A stretch of DNA of 64,000 nucleotides from Asterias amurensis (Eukaryota > Echinodermata > Asteroidea > Forcipulatida > Asteriidae): NCBI RefSeq assembly GCF_032118995.1, contig NC_092653.1, positions 21,471,202-21,535,201 on the forward strand, written 5' to 3'. The position numbers were made by a program, and so were the translations under genes. The notes beneath the pieces were generated by a model. That model had not been told where the DNA came from and did not search any database. It was given only the letters and a program-made list of their open reading frames with translations. Below are positions 56,401 through 64,000 of this stretch, one piece after another. Within the stretch, counting starts at the first letter, position 1, and each line of letters begins with the position of its first letter.

Positions 56401-59400
56401 ATTTGTTGCACAAGGCTGTATACTCCCCAGGGAGCTGAGATGGTTTAAGGAATGATTTAAGGCCCAGTGACCAGGGGTAATTATGTTGGAGCGCCATGAG
56501 CGTCACTGCGTGACGAACCTGAGCGCGATATAAGAAGCCATTATTATTATTATTATTATTATTACCTGTTGTGCTTCCGTGATACGACTCCCTTTCCTCT
56601 CAAGCTTAGAATGGTTTCCATTCCCATTGCTTGTCCGACCCCCAACAACGATCCCAGCAACAGAATTATTGACCCTGGTGGGTAGATGGTTAGCTCCTTT
56701 TCCTGAGGTGGTACCTTTCTGGGACAGCAGGCTCTGCTGATGAGGGGGAATCAGAGGCACAGTCTTGATGCCATCACATTTATTGTGCTCATTTTTGCTG
56801 GAAGTTTAAAATGGAAAATTAATTTGTAATATGTTTTGGTTTGTGTATCTACTTGCTAGGTATGTCATTTTGATAACTTATCTTGCTTTATATTCTACTA
56901 CCACCGAGTAGACTTCTAAGTTCTGAAAAGAACTGTCCTGCTTTTTCTACTACCTGGGCAGAAGGTAGAAAATCGGCTGGTACTACTACTTCTACGGTTC
57001 AAATCTGAGAATTCTCCTGAATCCTGAAAAAAAATCTACTCTCTGGTGTTTCTGTTCAGCAGAGTGTGGGTTCGAATCCCGGTCGTGACACTTGTGTCCT
57101 TGAGCAAGACAATTAACCGTAAGCTTCTCTCCACCCAGGGGTAAATGGGTACCTGTGAGGGCTGAGTTGGTGTTTGTGATTGACCAGCTTAGTGCGCTAC
57201 ATATTTGGCAGCACAGGCTGTATACTCCCCAGGGAGCTGAGATGGTTAAAGGAATGATTTAAGGCCCAGTGACCAGGGGTAATAATGTTGAAGCGCCATG
57301 AGCGTCACTGCGTGACGGACCTGACCGCTATATAAGAAGCCACTATTGTTATTTGATTATTATCTCCATGTTATTTTGCATAATTTTAAAGAGAAGGGGT
57401 TCGCCCCGGTGTTCCTGGCTGTGGCTGCTAATTGCACCGTAGCACCGTCTCAGAATTCATCACTTTAATAACCTATCTTTCTGAAATTGTATGTACTCAG
57501 CGCCTTGAGGACCTTGTTGGCAGATATGTGCGCTCTATAAGACTTCAATATTATTAAAACTGCTATTACCTTGCTGGGAAGACGATGGTGCTGTAGTTCA
57601 CTCTGTTCTTGCTTCCATTACCGACCTTAAGAAGTGGTATTTCACCTCCCTCCCTACAATGACAAACCACTAGATTTAGAAAAAGGTTGCTGGGAACCAT
57701 GTGAGGAATATGTTGGGAATATTCAACAAATGACTGGTACCTTGTGTTTCTGCATTGTTTTAATATTTGCAGGAAACAAAATGTTGTACTTTGACAAGCT
57801 ATAGCTCTTTATCACGGTTCAGCCCTCTTGAATTTCTCCCATAGACATCAATGTTACCAAACTGAGGTTAGAAGAACAAAATAGTCTGGTTCCTAATTGC
57901 AAAATGATTTTTAGCTTTCATAATTGTTAATCGATACGAGGAACATGACCAAGATGGAGGCAGCATGATAAAGGTCTAAGTACTGTGCAGTTAAGTAAGA
58001 GACAGTGAACACCCATAATAAATTTTAAATGAATGTGCTAGCACAGGATACAAATTTTGAGAAAATGTTGATACCAGGGTTGCTCATCTAGAGGTTGCTG
58101 TACTACGTCCTGTCTTAAACCATTTGACTTTGCAAAATGTCTCTAGACCTAAATATAGTTTGAGCAATTCCAATTAATTTTTGTTTTTAAAGCTTGAATA
58201 ATACTTCACAAACAAACTTCTAGACATTTTAGAAGCTGAAATGTTGAAGAACATTTCACATTGTTACAAATATTCCAAGACTTCTTTACATTTCATTGAT
58301 TTATTACTTTGTGAAAAGACTTTGGGAAATCTCTGAAGTTACCTTCTTTTTGGTGGGCCAATCTCAACTTCCACATAGTTTAGCCTGTACTTGTCTGCTG
58401 TGAGAAAAAAATAATATTAAAAACATTTGTAAAAATACAACCTACTTTCAATACAATAACAAATATTAATTTTAAAATTATTATTACATTTATGTATTTG
58501 CAACGTCTCCGCAACTTGATCACTGGAAATAATTCAAAAGATGGCTGTAAACGAATGTTCAAAGCAATTTATAAAACAAAACAAACTATGGATTGTTAAA
58601 TACTGCGCAAAACTTGTTTTTGCATGATATTCAAAAACTTATTTTGTGTGGTATTCACAAACTTAATGGTACAATTGTGGTATTTTGCCAGAAGGCTGGT
58701 GTTATGACAAAATGTCTGCTTCATTGAAAGGCAATTTGCAATTACAAATGCAAAGCAACATTTTTGCAGCCTCCAAAAATAGTGATATTACTTTCCAAAT
58801 TGTTCAAAAGGACCCCTTTTTGTAGCCCCCTTTGGAAGGGGGGAAGGGATGTCCGGTGTTCAAGGAAATCATGTGGTAGACATGGCAACGACCCAAAACC
58901 ACAAAGGAAACTCAGCATAAGCCGTAATTCTTTTTCCCTTATCACCACATGTGCGTATGCGTTGCCAAGGTGTATTTATATACCCTAGCTGTTAATCATA
59001 GAAAATCACAGACTTAAAGATAGATTAGCCCAAGTTTCTCATGCACTTTTCAAAGTTGATATATATTTTTAAATTTTCTTTGGTCAGTGGAATAGTGACA
59101 AGGGGGATAAGAGGGGTGCAACACGCCGTCATTACACTCCATCACCACAAGCCTTGCTCAAGGCGTTTTTATTCTGAAAAAGAAGTTTAGAAGTTAAATG
59201 GACCACTTCTTAAAGACACTGGACACTATTGGTAATTGTCAAAGCCCAGTCTTCTCACTTGGTGTATCTCAACATATGCATAAAAGATCAAACCTGTGAA
59301 AATTTGAGTTCATCTGGTCGTCGAGGTGGCAAGATAATAATGAAAGTAAAAAAACACCCTTGTCACACGAAGTTGTGTGCTTTCAGATGGTTGATTTTGA

Positions 59401-62119
59401 AACCTTAAATTCTAAATCTGAGGTCTCGAAATTAAATTCGTGGAAAATTACTTCTTTCTCGAAAACTATGTCACTTCAGAGGGAGCCGTTTCTCACAATG
59501 TTTTATACTATCAACCTCTCCCCATAACTCGTTACCAATTGTGCTTTTATTCTAATAATTATTTTGAGTGATTACCAATAGTGTCCACTGCCTTCAAATG
59601 TCCTCTTGATATTTAGAATATATCTCAAGGGAAGGTATACATTTGGTAGTCATTCCTAAAATTGATGGTAATGAACATTGGTGAGTACCCTATTAGCTTT
59701 TTCAGAAACATGTGGTTACGGAGAAATATATGAGTTTTTAAGCCCCAAAATTTGAATCTAAGAAGCAATACTGTCAGTAAACTTTTTTTCATTTGTGTAT
59801 TCCTCGTAGGGATAATGTGTAGAAGTATTTACTCATGGATTTCAGCGATATATCAAAAACGCAACATGGTAGTTTCATTGTATACATCTACATTTGTATC
59901 GATTAAAACAACTAAATGGTTCCAAAAACCCTAGGTATACTTTTCCTTTAAATGACCACATACTGAAAAGTGCGCATCTTTCATCTGAAGGAAACCATAG
60001 CCACATGTGAATACATGAAGTGTTGCAACCTCCATGCTTCTCCATGTGGTGTATAATCTCATTTCCTTATTAGTCATCCATGTGCATGTACATTCAACCC
60101 ATAACAACACACCTGGAATGTTCTGCTATCCAGGTATGCAGATTGGCCAGGGTTCGTTTTTACTAAACCTTGTAGAGCTCAAACTTGGTCACCTTGGTTA
60201 AATTTCAGTTTTTTGATGTGGGAGACAAACCCCAGAGAATTGTTACAGGGAATAGGGACTGAAAACCAAAGCCACATAGTGCCCCCGGTGGGATTCGAAC
60301 GGGGTCCCGGAGGTGGAAGGCGAGGCAAGACATCACTACACCAACCTCACCTGACTAGCAATCACAAGGTTGTGGGTTCGAATCCTACAAAGCTAATAGC
60401 TGAGTTTCACAATACCTTGAATAAGTAGCCTATTGTTATCTAGTTAGTGAATCACACTTTCTTATTTTGTGCAATTCATAATCATAGACGTAAACCAATG
60501 TTTGTATGTGAGAGATTGGCTGTTGCCAGTTTGGTGCTTACATCAACTTGTGGGAGTTTGCCGATTTCCCTCAGCGGGAAGATCATCTTATCAAAAATGT
60601 TCACCATATGTGTAAATTAATTAACAAATCTTGTTCAAATTACTGCACAATGCGCAGCGCAGTTACATGCCCCTATCCTGGACGCCATTTTTGGTTTTGG
60701 AGTCAAAACGTCATTTCTTGCCTGCCAAGAAATGCCACGGAATGTACTAAGAATAATATGGACGCCACTTTTGGAGTCAAAACGTCATTTCTTGCCTGCC
60801 AAGAAATGCCACGGAATATACAAAGAATAATATGACATGACTGGTTGTTGCAGGCTTATCTAGTAGAGAAAAAATAGTCAGATGGTCGGATCAAACTTAC
60901 TGCTATGGCACTACTACTTTTATGCTTGATACATGAGTTTGAAATGAATCCCATTTGTTTAGTGTGTACAATTAAACAATGGAAACCGAAAAAGGCCAGG
61001 TAGAATCAACGAATTGTTTATCATCCTTGTTAAAGTGCTTTTGAAATCAACTCTCAAACGTTTTCTTCTGTGCAAACACTTCAAATTACCATATAAAAAT
61101 TCACAAAGACAGCAAATTTTACATGGCCTTTTTTCGGCTTATAAAAAACACAAAAGGCAAAATATGAAATAAAAATTTTAAAAACAGGTAAATAATCGTA
61201 AAAGATAGACGAAATGGCTCTAAACCATTCACATCTGTGTCTATCAAAGACATGCAAGTTAATTTGAACATTGATTCAATTTCAGAAAAATGATTCAATG
61301 ATTTTGAGGATTTTTTTGTTAAGGCACAGAAGTTATATGAGATGAAGGATGATAAACGAGACAGAATTTCGACCTGGCCTTACTCTGTAGGATGACGCTC
61401 TTTGAATGCTGGCGACGTAAGTGAACATATTTGGAAGTCTTTCGGATCAGGAGGATGTTATCAGTGCCCGTCTGCTGGATCAACCAGGCATCGTCGAGGT
61501 TCTCGGAATAAGATGCTAGAGAAGTGTCAAAAACAAATTTGAAGATTCAAAACAGATTCTGTTTATAAATTTATGGATGGTTACCAGTAACCACCACGTC
61601 CACCTACAAAAAGCCACTCCAGCGTTAATCACTTCTGTTTTTTTTGTTCTTGCAACCTGGGAAGCGGCAGCCAAGTGACCACCTCAAGGGGACGGACTTT
61701 TTATTTCAGAAATAAAAAAAAAAACCACAAGGAAAACTGACTGGGTAAATTTTTAATGATTGACTTGTATGTAAATTACTTATATAGTAAAAAAAAAACC
61801 AAAATAAAAAACCCCAATAAAACTCAGTGTGTTGAATGAACTTCAACGATCTTTTATAAAGTAACCCCCTTCCTTGGTAAAGTACACAAAATTGTATCAT
61901 GTAATTTTGTTTTAACGTGATTCTATAAGGAACTTCATTACTGGTTTTATAATGAGTAATGTCAAAACACAAACTGTAAGAGAAAAGTTTAGAAAACTTT
62001 TCAGGGTGCGAATCATGATTCCGTCAATTGATATTTTGGGTTAGGTTGACCTATGAACTCTCACCTTGTCTTGAGGTCATAGTTGATATCATACTTGCGA
62101 TGGCAATAGCTCCTTTCAT
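41247..62119 (-). CDS. Multi-tyrosine adaptor with C-terminal SH2 domain (full coding span, 9 coding exons)
   Basis: Join of complement segments 62065..62119, 61384..61515, 58343..58397, 57570..57653, 56566..56797, 53502..54539, 52462..53221, 51580..51686 and 41247..41456: 2673 nt, 890 residues. The C-terminal SH2 (about 789-886) opens WYYGR, has the phosphotyrosine-binding Arg in YLVRDSS, then VLYGQKVHHYVIQ and EPVYLTEPF. Upstream are likely phosphotyrosine motifs: LNYVEVEI, VNYSTIVF (ITIM/SHP-2-like), YMNVAF (YxN, GRB2-like) and YENVFL; two PIPAPR motifs (453-458, 553-558) fitting PxPxPR SH3 ligands of the CIN85/CD2AP type; and a Lys/His-rich low-complexity stretch before the SH2. This layout is that of a cytoplasmic docking adaptor. 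The SH2 loosely resembles SLP-76/BLNK and NCK; I cannot name an orthologue. Residues 19-80 may be a small unrecognised fold. Exon 1 is the least certain part. Confidence 0.82.
41635..41775 (-). mobile_element. tRNA-derived SINE, third type
   Basis: GTGGGAGGAACACCCCAGAG ... GGTGGGTTTTGAACTGGGGT (inverted box B) ... GGATGGAAGGCGAGG. The same family lies at 60215-60400. Confidence 0.65.
42229..42383. mobile_element. Foldback element, GGGAATAAAAGAGTAG ends
   Basis: GGGAATAAAAGAGTAGTGAC and GTCGCTACCCTTTTATTCCC face each other. The inside has CTCGTTCTTA / TAAGAACTCG. Confidence 0.8.
42634..43330 (+). mobile_element. tRNA-derived SINE split by a family D MITE
   Basis: Left half to 42832 (GGGTGTGGGTTGGAATCCCA; TGAGCAAGACACTTA; GGGAGCTGAGAATGGTTTAA) and right half from 43219 (TTAAGGAAATAAATGACAAT; CCCAGTGACCAGGGATAATA; tail TTATTATTAATC). 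The uninterrupted consensus is seen at 56205-56565. Confidence 0.88.
42833..43218. mobile_element. Family D palindromic TTAA MITE, nested in a SINE
   Basis: TIR AGGAACACGTTGCCTTGG and inverse CCAAGGCAACGTGTTCCT, with TTAA on both sides (42829-42832; 43219-43222). About 386 bp and almost wholly palindromic around TTATGGGAGT / ACTCCCATAA. No coding capacity. Confidence 0.93.
44515..44790. mobile_element. Two adjacent foldback repeats (CCTAACTTAGGA type)
   Basis: 44515-44655 is close to 18405-18570. 44655-44790 (GATTTCACAAAGACCTAGTC ... CTTGTGAAATCGACCC) is a relative of 13630-13815. Confidence 0.7.
44760..45161 (-). mobile_element. LINE reverse-transcriptase C-terminal remnant
   Basis: The minus strand reads LLTFKALHGSAPLHLQNLLT ... 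PGLKSFSNTLHFPQ ... NIAQRLLNSLPEIPLDL ... FWQKLFHACF, the standard C-terminal end of CR1/L2-like RT proteins. No catalytic FADD region is present. 5'-truncated and dead, in intron 8 of the SH2 gene, same strand. Confidence 0.82.
45410..45535 (-). repeat. 22-bp tandem array, about 6 units
   Basis: Unit AACAATCAGGGAGATTTTGT plus AG or AC. Confidence 0.9.
45773..46155. mobile_element. Family A TTAA MITE between two 80-bp duplicated flanks
   Basis: TAAAGACACTGGACACTATT left and GTGTCCACTGCCTTTAA right. Flanks 45690-45772 and 46184-46268 both carry CACTTGCCTCAATTGTTCCC and GCATGTTTACATGCTTGAAT. Confidence 0.9.
46690..46955. repeat. Dispersed repeat, second copy of 14525-14815
   Basis: TTTGTCACAAGAGGCAACTT, AGTGCATGCTAC and TGGTAGCAC shared with the first copy. 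Confidence 0.6.
47152..47514. mobile_element. Family C TTAA MITE, copy 2
   Basis: AGCCATTGGACCCATTTGG left, CTGAAAGGGTCCAATGGCT right, TTAA at 47148-47151 and 47515-47518. Full length. Confidence 0.92.
47640..47770 (+). mobile_element. Possible LINE 3' scrap
   Basis: The plus strand reads KLLKSALKTYILRNA, like the last residues of CR1/L2 RTs. Too short to be sure. Confidence 0.3.
49255..49500 (+). mobile_element. Relative of the 68-bp foldback family
   Basis: GCATTGCATGGTGAGGTATC, TTTGCGGTAACACCATGTGT and TTCTTTATTCTACTACCGCG as in 17359-17640. Confidence 0.7.
49675..50046. mobile_element. Family D TTAA MITE
   Basis: TTAA flanks at 49671-49674 and 50047-50050. TIR as in 42833. Two-armed palindrome centred near 49860. 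Open frames on both strands (TSFYPYAFY... type) recur in all D copies and are not genes. Confidence 0.93.
50710..51091. mobile_element. Family D TTAA MITE
   Basis: TTAA flanks at 50706-50709 and 51092-51095; close to the 49675 copy. Confidence 0.93.
51365..51560 (+). mobile_element. tRNA-derived SINE (CCCGAGTAATATGCCTGTGA type)
   Basis: CTGTAGTCTTAATGGTAAGA head, box B GGTTTCGAATCCC, GGACTTGGGGAAAGTACTGA. It ends about 20 bp from the exon 8 donor of the SH2 gene. Confidence 0.78.
51580..51686 (-). CDS. SH2 adaptor coding exon 8 (SH2 N-terminal half)
   Basis: Residues 786-821 (NQPWYYGRMLRQECEYLML; CQYLVRDSSHR). Contains the SH2 entry Trp and the FLVR-type Arg. Acceptor GTGTGCAG, donor CATAGG|GTAAGC, phase 0. 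Confidence 0.9.
52018..52396. mobile_element. Family A MITE, decayed right end
   Basis: TTAAAGACACTGGACACTAT left; right end ATATAGTGTCAAAT lacks TTAA. It lies between SH2 exons 7 and 8. Confidence 0.85.
52462..53221 (-). CDS. SH2 adaptor coding exon 7
   Basis: Residues 533-785. Second PIPAPR (553-558), Ser/His/Gln-rich middle, then a Lys/Arg/Glu/His-rich run (SERREKKHHKSHGDKKSRED) before the SH2. Acceptor TCTATTAAG, donor AGTTATG|GTAAGA, phase 1. Confidence 0.86.
53502..54539 (-). CDS. SH2 adaptor coding exon 6
   Basis: Residues 187-532. Pro/Ser-rich with TPPGSPPRRRALSTPTRSRK, YEIV (315), KPIPAPR (452-458), VYLAQRP, YMNVAF (505) and YENVFL (520). The acceptor is a tandem CAG run (TTTCACAG|CAGCAGCAACAG), so NAGNAG splicing could vary the number of Gln. 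Donor AGCCTT|GTGAGT, phase 0. Confidence 0.87.
54892..55137. mobile_element. Inverted repeat with GGGCCCAATTTCATAAAG ends
   Basis: GGGCCCAATTTCATAAAGCC and GGCTTTATGAAATTTGGCCC. The inside has CCTGATTTTTAT-like arms. Same class as 40974-41235. Confidence 0.78.
55900..56015 (+). mobile_element. Possible LINE RT tail fragment
   Basis: AASRIWNSPT, then a frame shift, then a stretch resembling HKIQTSSQNLSY. Resembles the AAPRLWNSLP ... FK..LKT end of CR1/L2 elements. Confidence 0.4.
56205..56565 (+). mobile_element. tRNA-derived SINE, full length, tail against SH2 exon 5 donor
   Basis: GTCATGGCCGAGCGGATAAG head, GGGTTCGAATCCCGG box B, GGGTAAATGGGTACCTGTGA, GCGCGATATAAGAAGCCATT and (ATT)n tail ending at 56565. 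On the minus strand the tail reads GTAATAATAATA, the 5' splice site of exon 5. Confidence 0.9.
56566..56797 (-). CDS. SH2 adaptor coding exon 5
   Basis: Residues 109-186, Ser/Gly/Asn-rich linker (PLIPPHQQSLLSQKGTTSGK). Acceptor ACTTCCAG, donor CAACAG|GTAATAATAATA, whose intron bases are the inverted ATT tail of a SINE. Confidence 0.82.
56840..57000 (+). mobile_element. Relative of the 68-bp foldback family
   Basis: GTGTATCTACTTGCTAGGTA, TATTCTACTACCACCGAGTA and TCTGAAAAGAACTGTCCTGC as in 49255-49500. Confidence 0.65.
57040..57565 (+). mobile_element. Two tRNA-derived SINE pieces in tandem
   Basis: 57040-57370 (GTGTGGGTTCGAATCCCGGT ... GCTATATAAGAAGCCACTAT) belongs to the 56205 subtype. 57390-57565 (AGAGAAGGGGTTCGCCCCGG ... 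GCTCTATAAGACTTCAATAT) belongs to the 7822 subtype. The second ends at the exon 4 donor of the SH2 gene. Confidence 0.82.
57570..57653 (-). CDS. SH2 adaptor coding exon 4
   Basis: Residues 81-108 (GEIPLLKVGNGSKNRVNYST, then IVF), with VNYSTIVF as a second ITIM-like motif. Acceptor GTCATTGTAG, donor GCAAG|GTAATA, phase 2. A SINE end abuts the donor. Confidence 0.8.
58343..58397 (-). CDS. SH2 adaptor coding exon 3 (55 nt)
   Basis: Residues 63-80 (DKYRLNYVEVEIGPPKR), with LNYVEV as an ITIM/SHP-2-type tyrosine motif. Acceptor TTCTCACAG, donor AGAAG|GTAACT, phase 1 to 2. Confidence 0.8.
59210..59598. mobile_element. Family A TTAA MITE
   Basis: TTAAAGACACTGGACACTAT left and GTGTCCACTGCCTTCAA right (TTAA mutated). 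Confidence 0.88.
59628..59952. mobile_element. Family B-related MITE, different interior
   Basis: AAGGGAAGGTATACATTTGG left and CCTAGGTATACTTTTCCTTT right. The interior matches the element pieces at about 19850-20040 and 38800-38945/39666-39728. Confidence 0.6.
60215..60400 (-). mobile_element. tRNA-derived SINE, third type
   Basis: GTGGGAGACAAACCCCAGAG ... GTGGGATTCGAACGGGGTCC (inverted box B) ... GGAGGTGGAAGGCGAGG; relative of 41635-41775. A plus-oriented box B (GTGGGTTCGAATCC) follows at about 60374. Confidence 0.65.
60680..60832 (+). repeat. Tandem duplication of about 75 bp with internal hairpin
   Basis: Both copies contain TTTGGAGTCAAAACGTCATT and ATTTCTTGCCTGCCAAGAAAT (an 8-bp stem), then CACGGAAT and AAGAATAATAT. 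Few differences, so the duplication is young. Confidence 0.88.
61384..61515 (-). CDS. SH2 adaptor coding exon 2
   Basis: Residues 19-62 (SYSENLDDAWLIQQTGTDNI; LLIRKTSKYVHLRRQ). Only one frame is open. Acceptor CTTCTCTAG, donor CAGA|GTAAGG, phase 1. The alternating hydrophobic pattern suggests beta strands. Confidence 0.78.
62065..62119 (-). CDS. SH2 adaptor coding exon 1 (tentative)
   Basis: Begins at ATG (MKGAIAIASMISTMTSRQ) with an in-frame TAG nine nt upstream. Two further ATGs in frame have better context. Donor CAAG|GTGAGA in phase 1 matches exon 2. Another frame (DERSYCHRKYDINYDLKT) is open too but joins in the wrong phase, so a missing exon remains possible. Confidence 0.5.
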
Positions 62120-62439
62120 CAAATACTAATCATATACACAACGTTACTCTCTAAGCAAAGTGAAGTCTGGAACCTCATTCATAGAACCCTGGAAAACAGA
62201 AAAAAAAGACACATTGTTATTTTTCACTTATATATTGATATTCATATTCAGATCTCAAATGTTACACTGGACCATTGGCCAGAGGGCAGTGATAATGGGC
62301 CTTTTAACTCATGAAAAGTCCTTCAGTCTTGTATTTTTTAATTGATTAAAAAAAAACTACTGTGTTTTATTATAAATAAAAAAACTTTGAATTTGATTTT
62401 AAAACACCTTTCAATTCTATTGAGTATTGAAGAACCCAT
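62120..62439 (-). promoter_or_regulatory. 5' flank of the SH2 adaptor gene
   Basis: If exon 1 is correct, transcription starts here or further right. No clear promoter motif was seen; AT-rich. Confidence 0.25.
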
Positions 62440-62828
62440 TAAAGACAGTGGACATTATTGGTAATTGTCAAAGACTAGTCTTCACAGTTGGTGTATCTCA
62501 ACATATGCATAAAATAACAATCCTGTGAAAATTTGAGCTCAAATGATCGTCGAAGTTGTGAGATAATCATGAAAGAAAAAAACACCCTTATCACACAAAG
62601 TTGTGTGCTTTCAGATGCTTGATTTCAAGACCTCAAATTCTGAATCTGAGGTCTCAAAATCAAATTCGTGTAAAATTACTTCTTTCTCAAAAACTACATT
62701 ACTTCAGAGGAAGCCTTTTGTCACATCGTTTAATACTATCAATCTTTCCCCATAATCTCGTAATCAAGTAAGGTTTTGTTACAATGATTATTTTTAGTAA
62801 TTACCAATAGTGTCCACTGCCTTTAAAG
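62440..62828. mobile_element. Family A TTAA MITE
   Basis: TTAAAGACAGTGGACATTAT left and GTGTCCACTGCCTTTAA right. Confidence 0.9.
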
Positions 62829-63049
62829 ACAAATGAGGACAATTTTTTCTTAAAACGTATGCCTTAGTGTCTGTTTAAATAAAACCAAATTGTATATTAA
62901 ACTGTTCTGGTCTTGTTTAACACAATTCTTGCATTATTCCATCTTCAAGTACAGACTATACTTTCACAATTCAACTATTTATTAATAAGAAAGTTTGATC
63001 ACTGTAAACACAGAGATTTGGTAATGACATGTCCAACAACTGACAAAGA

Positions 63050-63660
63050 TTTAGCAAAAAGAAAAATGGAGAGTGTATAGCTGGGCATTTTAACTCTAGC
63101 AAACTTTTCACAATGGGTCAAAACTTTATGCCGTTAACAGTCTTGCATACACCACAGGTCAGTTTGTTCGGTCAGCAGTGTAATTCTTGTGTGACCTACC
63201 CTTTAAGACCATACAAGTCGGCCAAAATACCCCAAAGGTTTTAAAACGAAAAAGTGTATAGCCAGGCACTTCCACCCCCTGTGACTTTAGTATTTACCAG
63301 ACATTGTGACACTCACAATTAATTGCTAAAGAAAGATTCTCCAAGAGTCAAAATTTCTTGCTATTAATAATCTTTCATTTATATCACAGGTCATTTTGTG
63401 TATTTCTTGTATGACCTATCCCTCTAGTGTACAAGTCTGCCAAAATACCCCAAGACATAGCCAGGCACTGTGACTTGTATTTGCCAGGCATTGTGACGCT
63501 CACAAAATGCTAAAAAAAGATTCTGCAAGGGGCAAAACTTCATGCTATTAATAATCTTTCATTTACACCACAGGTCATTTTGTTTGGTCAGCAGTGTAGT
63601 TCTTGTATGACCTACCCTTTATGACTGCACAAGTCTGCCAAAATACCCTAAAAATTTGCA
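63050..63660 (+). repeat. Three diverged tandem copies of a unit of about 200 bp
   Basis: Each copy has AAGTCKGCCAAAATACCCCA-type text, CACCACAGGTCAGTTTGTT-type text and TTGTATGACCTACCCTTT-type text, near 63170-63240, 63390-63450 and 63570-63650. Class unknown. Confidence 0.8.
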
Positions 63661-63907
63661 AAAGTTTCCAATGCATCACAGACGCAGAGGAAAAGAGTCA
63701 AGGGAAACCATCACAGAACTCCACGTAGATGTAAAAGAGGGTATGGAAATAGACTTAGGCCACAGAGTGAGTGCCAGGATATGCGGCTAACAGCCAGCTT
63801 CCCCTGCCAAATCTTGTGCCTCAATGACACATACTGTACCATGAGTCATATATACTCTACTCCCCTTACGTTCAACTTGGGTCTTCAAAATGCCAGCCAT
63901 GGCCACT

Positions 63908-64000
63908 TTAAAGGGAAGGAACACGTATGGTAATTACTCAAAACAAATATTAACATAAAAACTGACTCGGTAACGAGCATTGGAGAGCTGTTAATAGTAT
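63908..64000. mobile_element. Family B TTAA MITE, cut by window end
   Basis: TTTAAAGGGAAGGAACACGT left end, then ACTCGGTAACGAGCATTGGA. Confidence 0.85.

Overview
This is eukaryotic, metazoan nuclear DNA: spliced genes with GT-AG introns, roughly 60% A+T, and very dense non-autonomous transposons and tRNA-derived SINEs. Gene content (MTRFR beside MPHOSPH9, and an SH2 adaptor) and repeat style point to a deuterostome. I think an echinoderm, probably a sea star, is most likely; that species guess rests on memory of repeat types and is inference. There are no bacterial genes, operons or CRISPR arrays.

Layout: (1) 1484-3227, minus: two coding exons of MTRFR (C12orf65), a mitochondrial GGQ ribosome-rescue factor. 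(2) 3343-6053: divergent intergenic region with hairpins, where both flanking genes should keep their non-coding first exons. (3) 6089-28034, plus: a 16-coding-exon, 1277-residue coiled-coil gene assigned to MPHOSPH9. Its reading frame stays open across all my splice joins (3834 nt including the stop). Human MTRFR and MPHOSPH9 are also head-to-head neighbours, so this looks like conserved microsynteny. (4) 28146-29322: a 68-bp satellite directly after the MPHOSPH9 stop, followed by AATAAA signals at 29385 and 30736. (5) 30.9-41.2 kb: repeat-rich intergenic DNA with one orphan exon-like block at 37060-37263. (6) 41247-62119, minus: nine coding exons of a multi-tyrosine adaptor with a C-terminal SH2 domain (890 residues, 2673 nt including the stop). 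I could not assign it to a named family. (7) 62.1-64 kb: upstream repeats.

Repeats: at least five short inverted-repeat families, called here A, B, C, D and F, share TTAA flanks and ends beginning AG and ending CT, as in piggyBac-type MITEs. Nested insertions at 42833-43218 and 38998-39360 show the TTAA duplication directly. tRNA-derived SINEs occur about a dozen times, and several have their 3' tails against exon borders, apparently supplying splice-site sequence. Large tandem arrays are a 24-bp minisatellite in MPHOSPH9 intron 4, the 68-bp satellite, a 41-bp array near 32.3 kb and a 22-bp array near 45.5 kb. Most long open frames in the window are by-products of these repeats.

The three genes are not an obvious pathway: MTRFR works in mitochondria, MPHOSPH9 at the centriole and cilium base, and the SH2 protein presumably in tyrosine-kinase signalling. 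The strongest link is the MTRFR/MPHOSPH9 divergent pair, which may share a promoter. All exon structures were built by reading splice signals and frames by eye, without transcript data.
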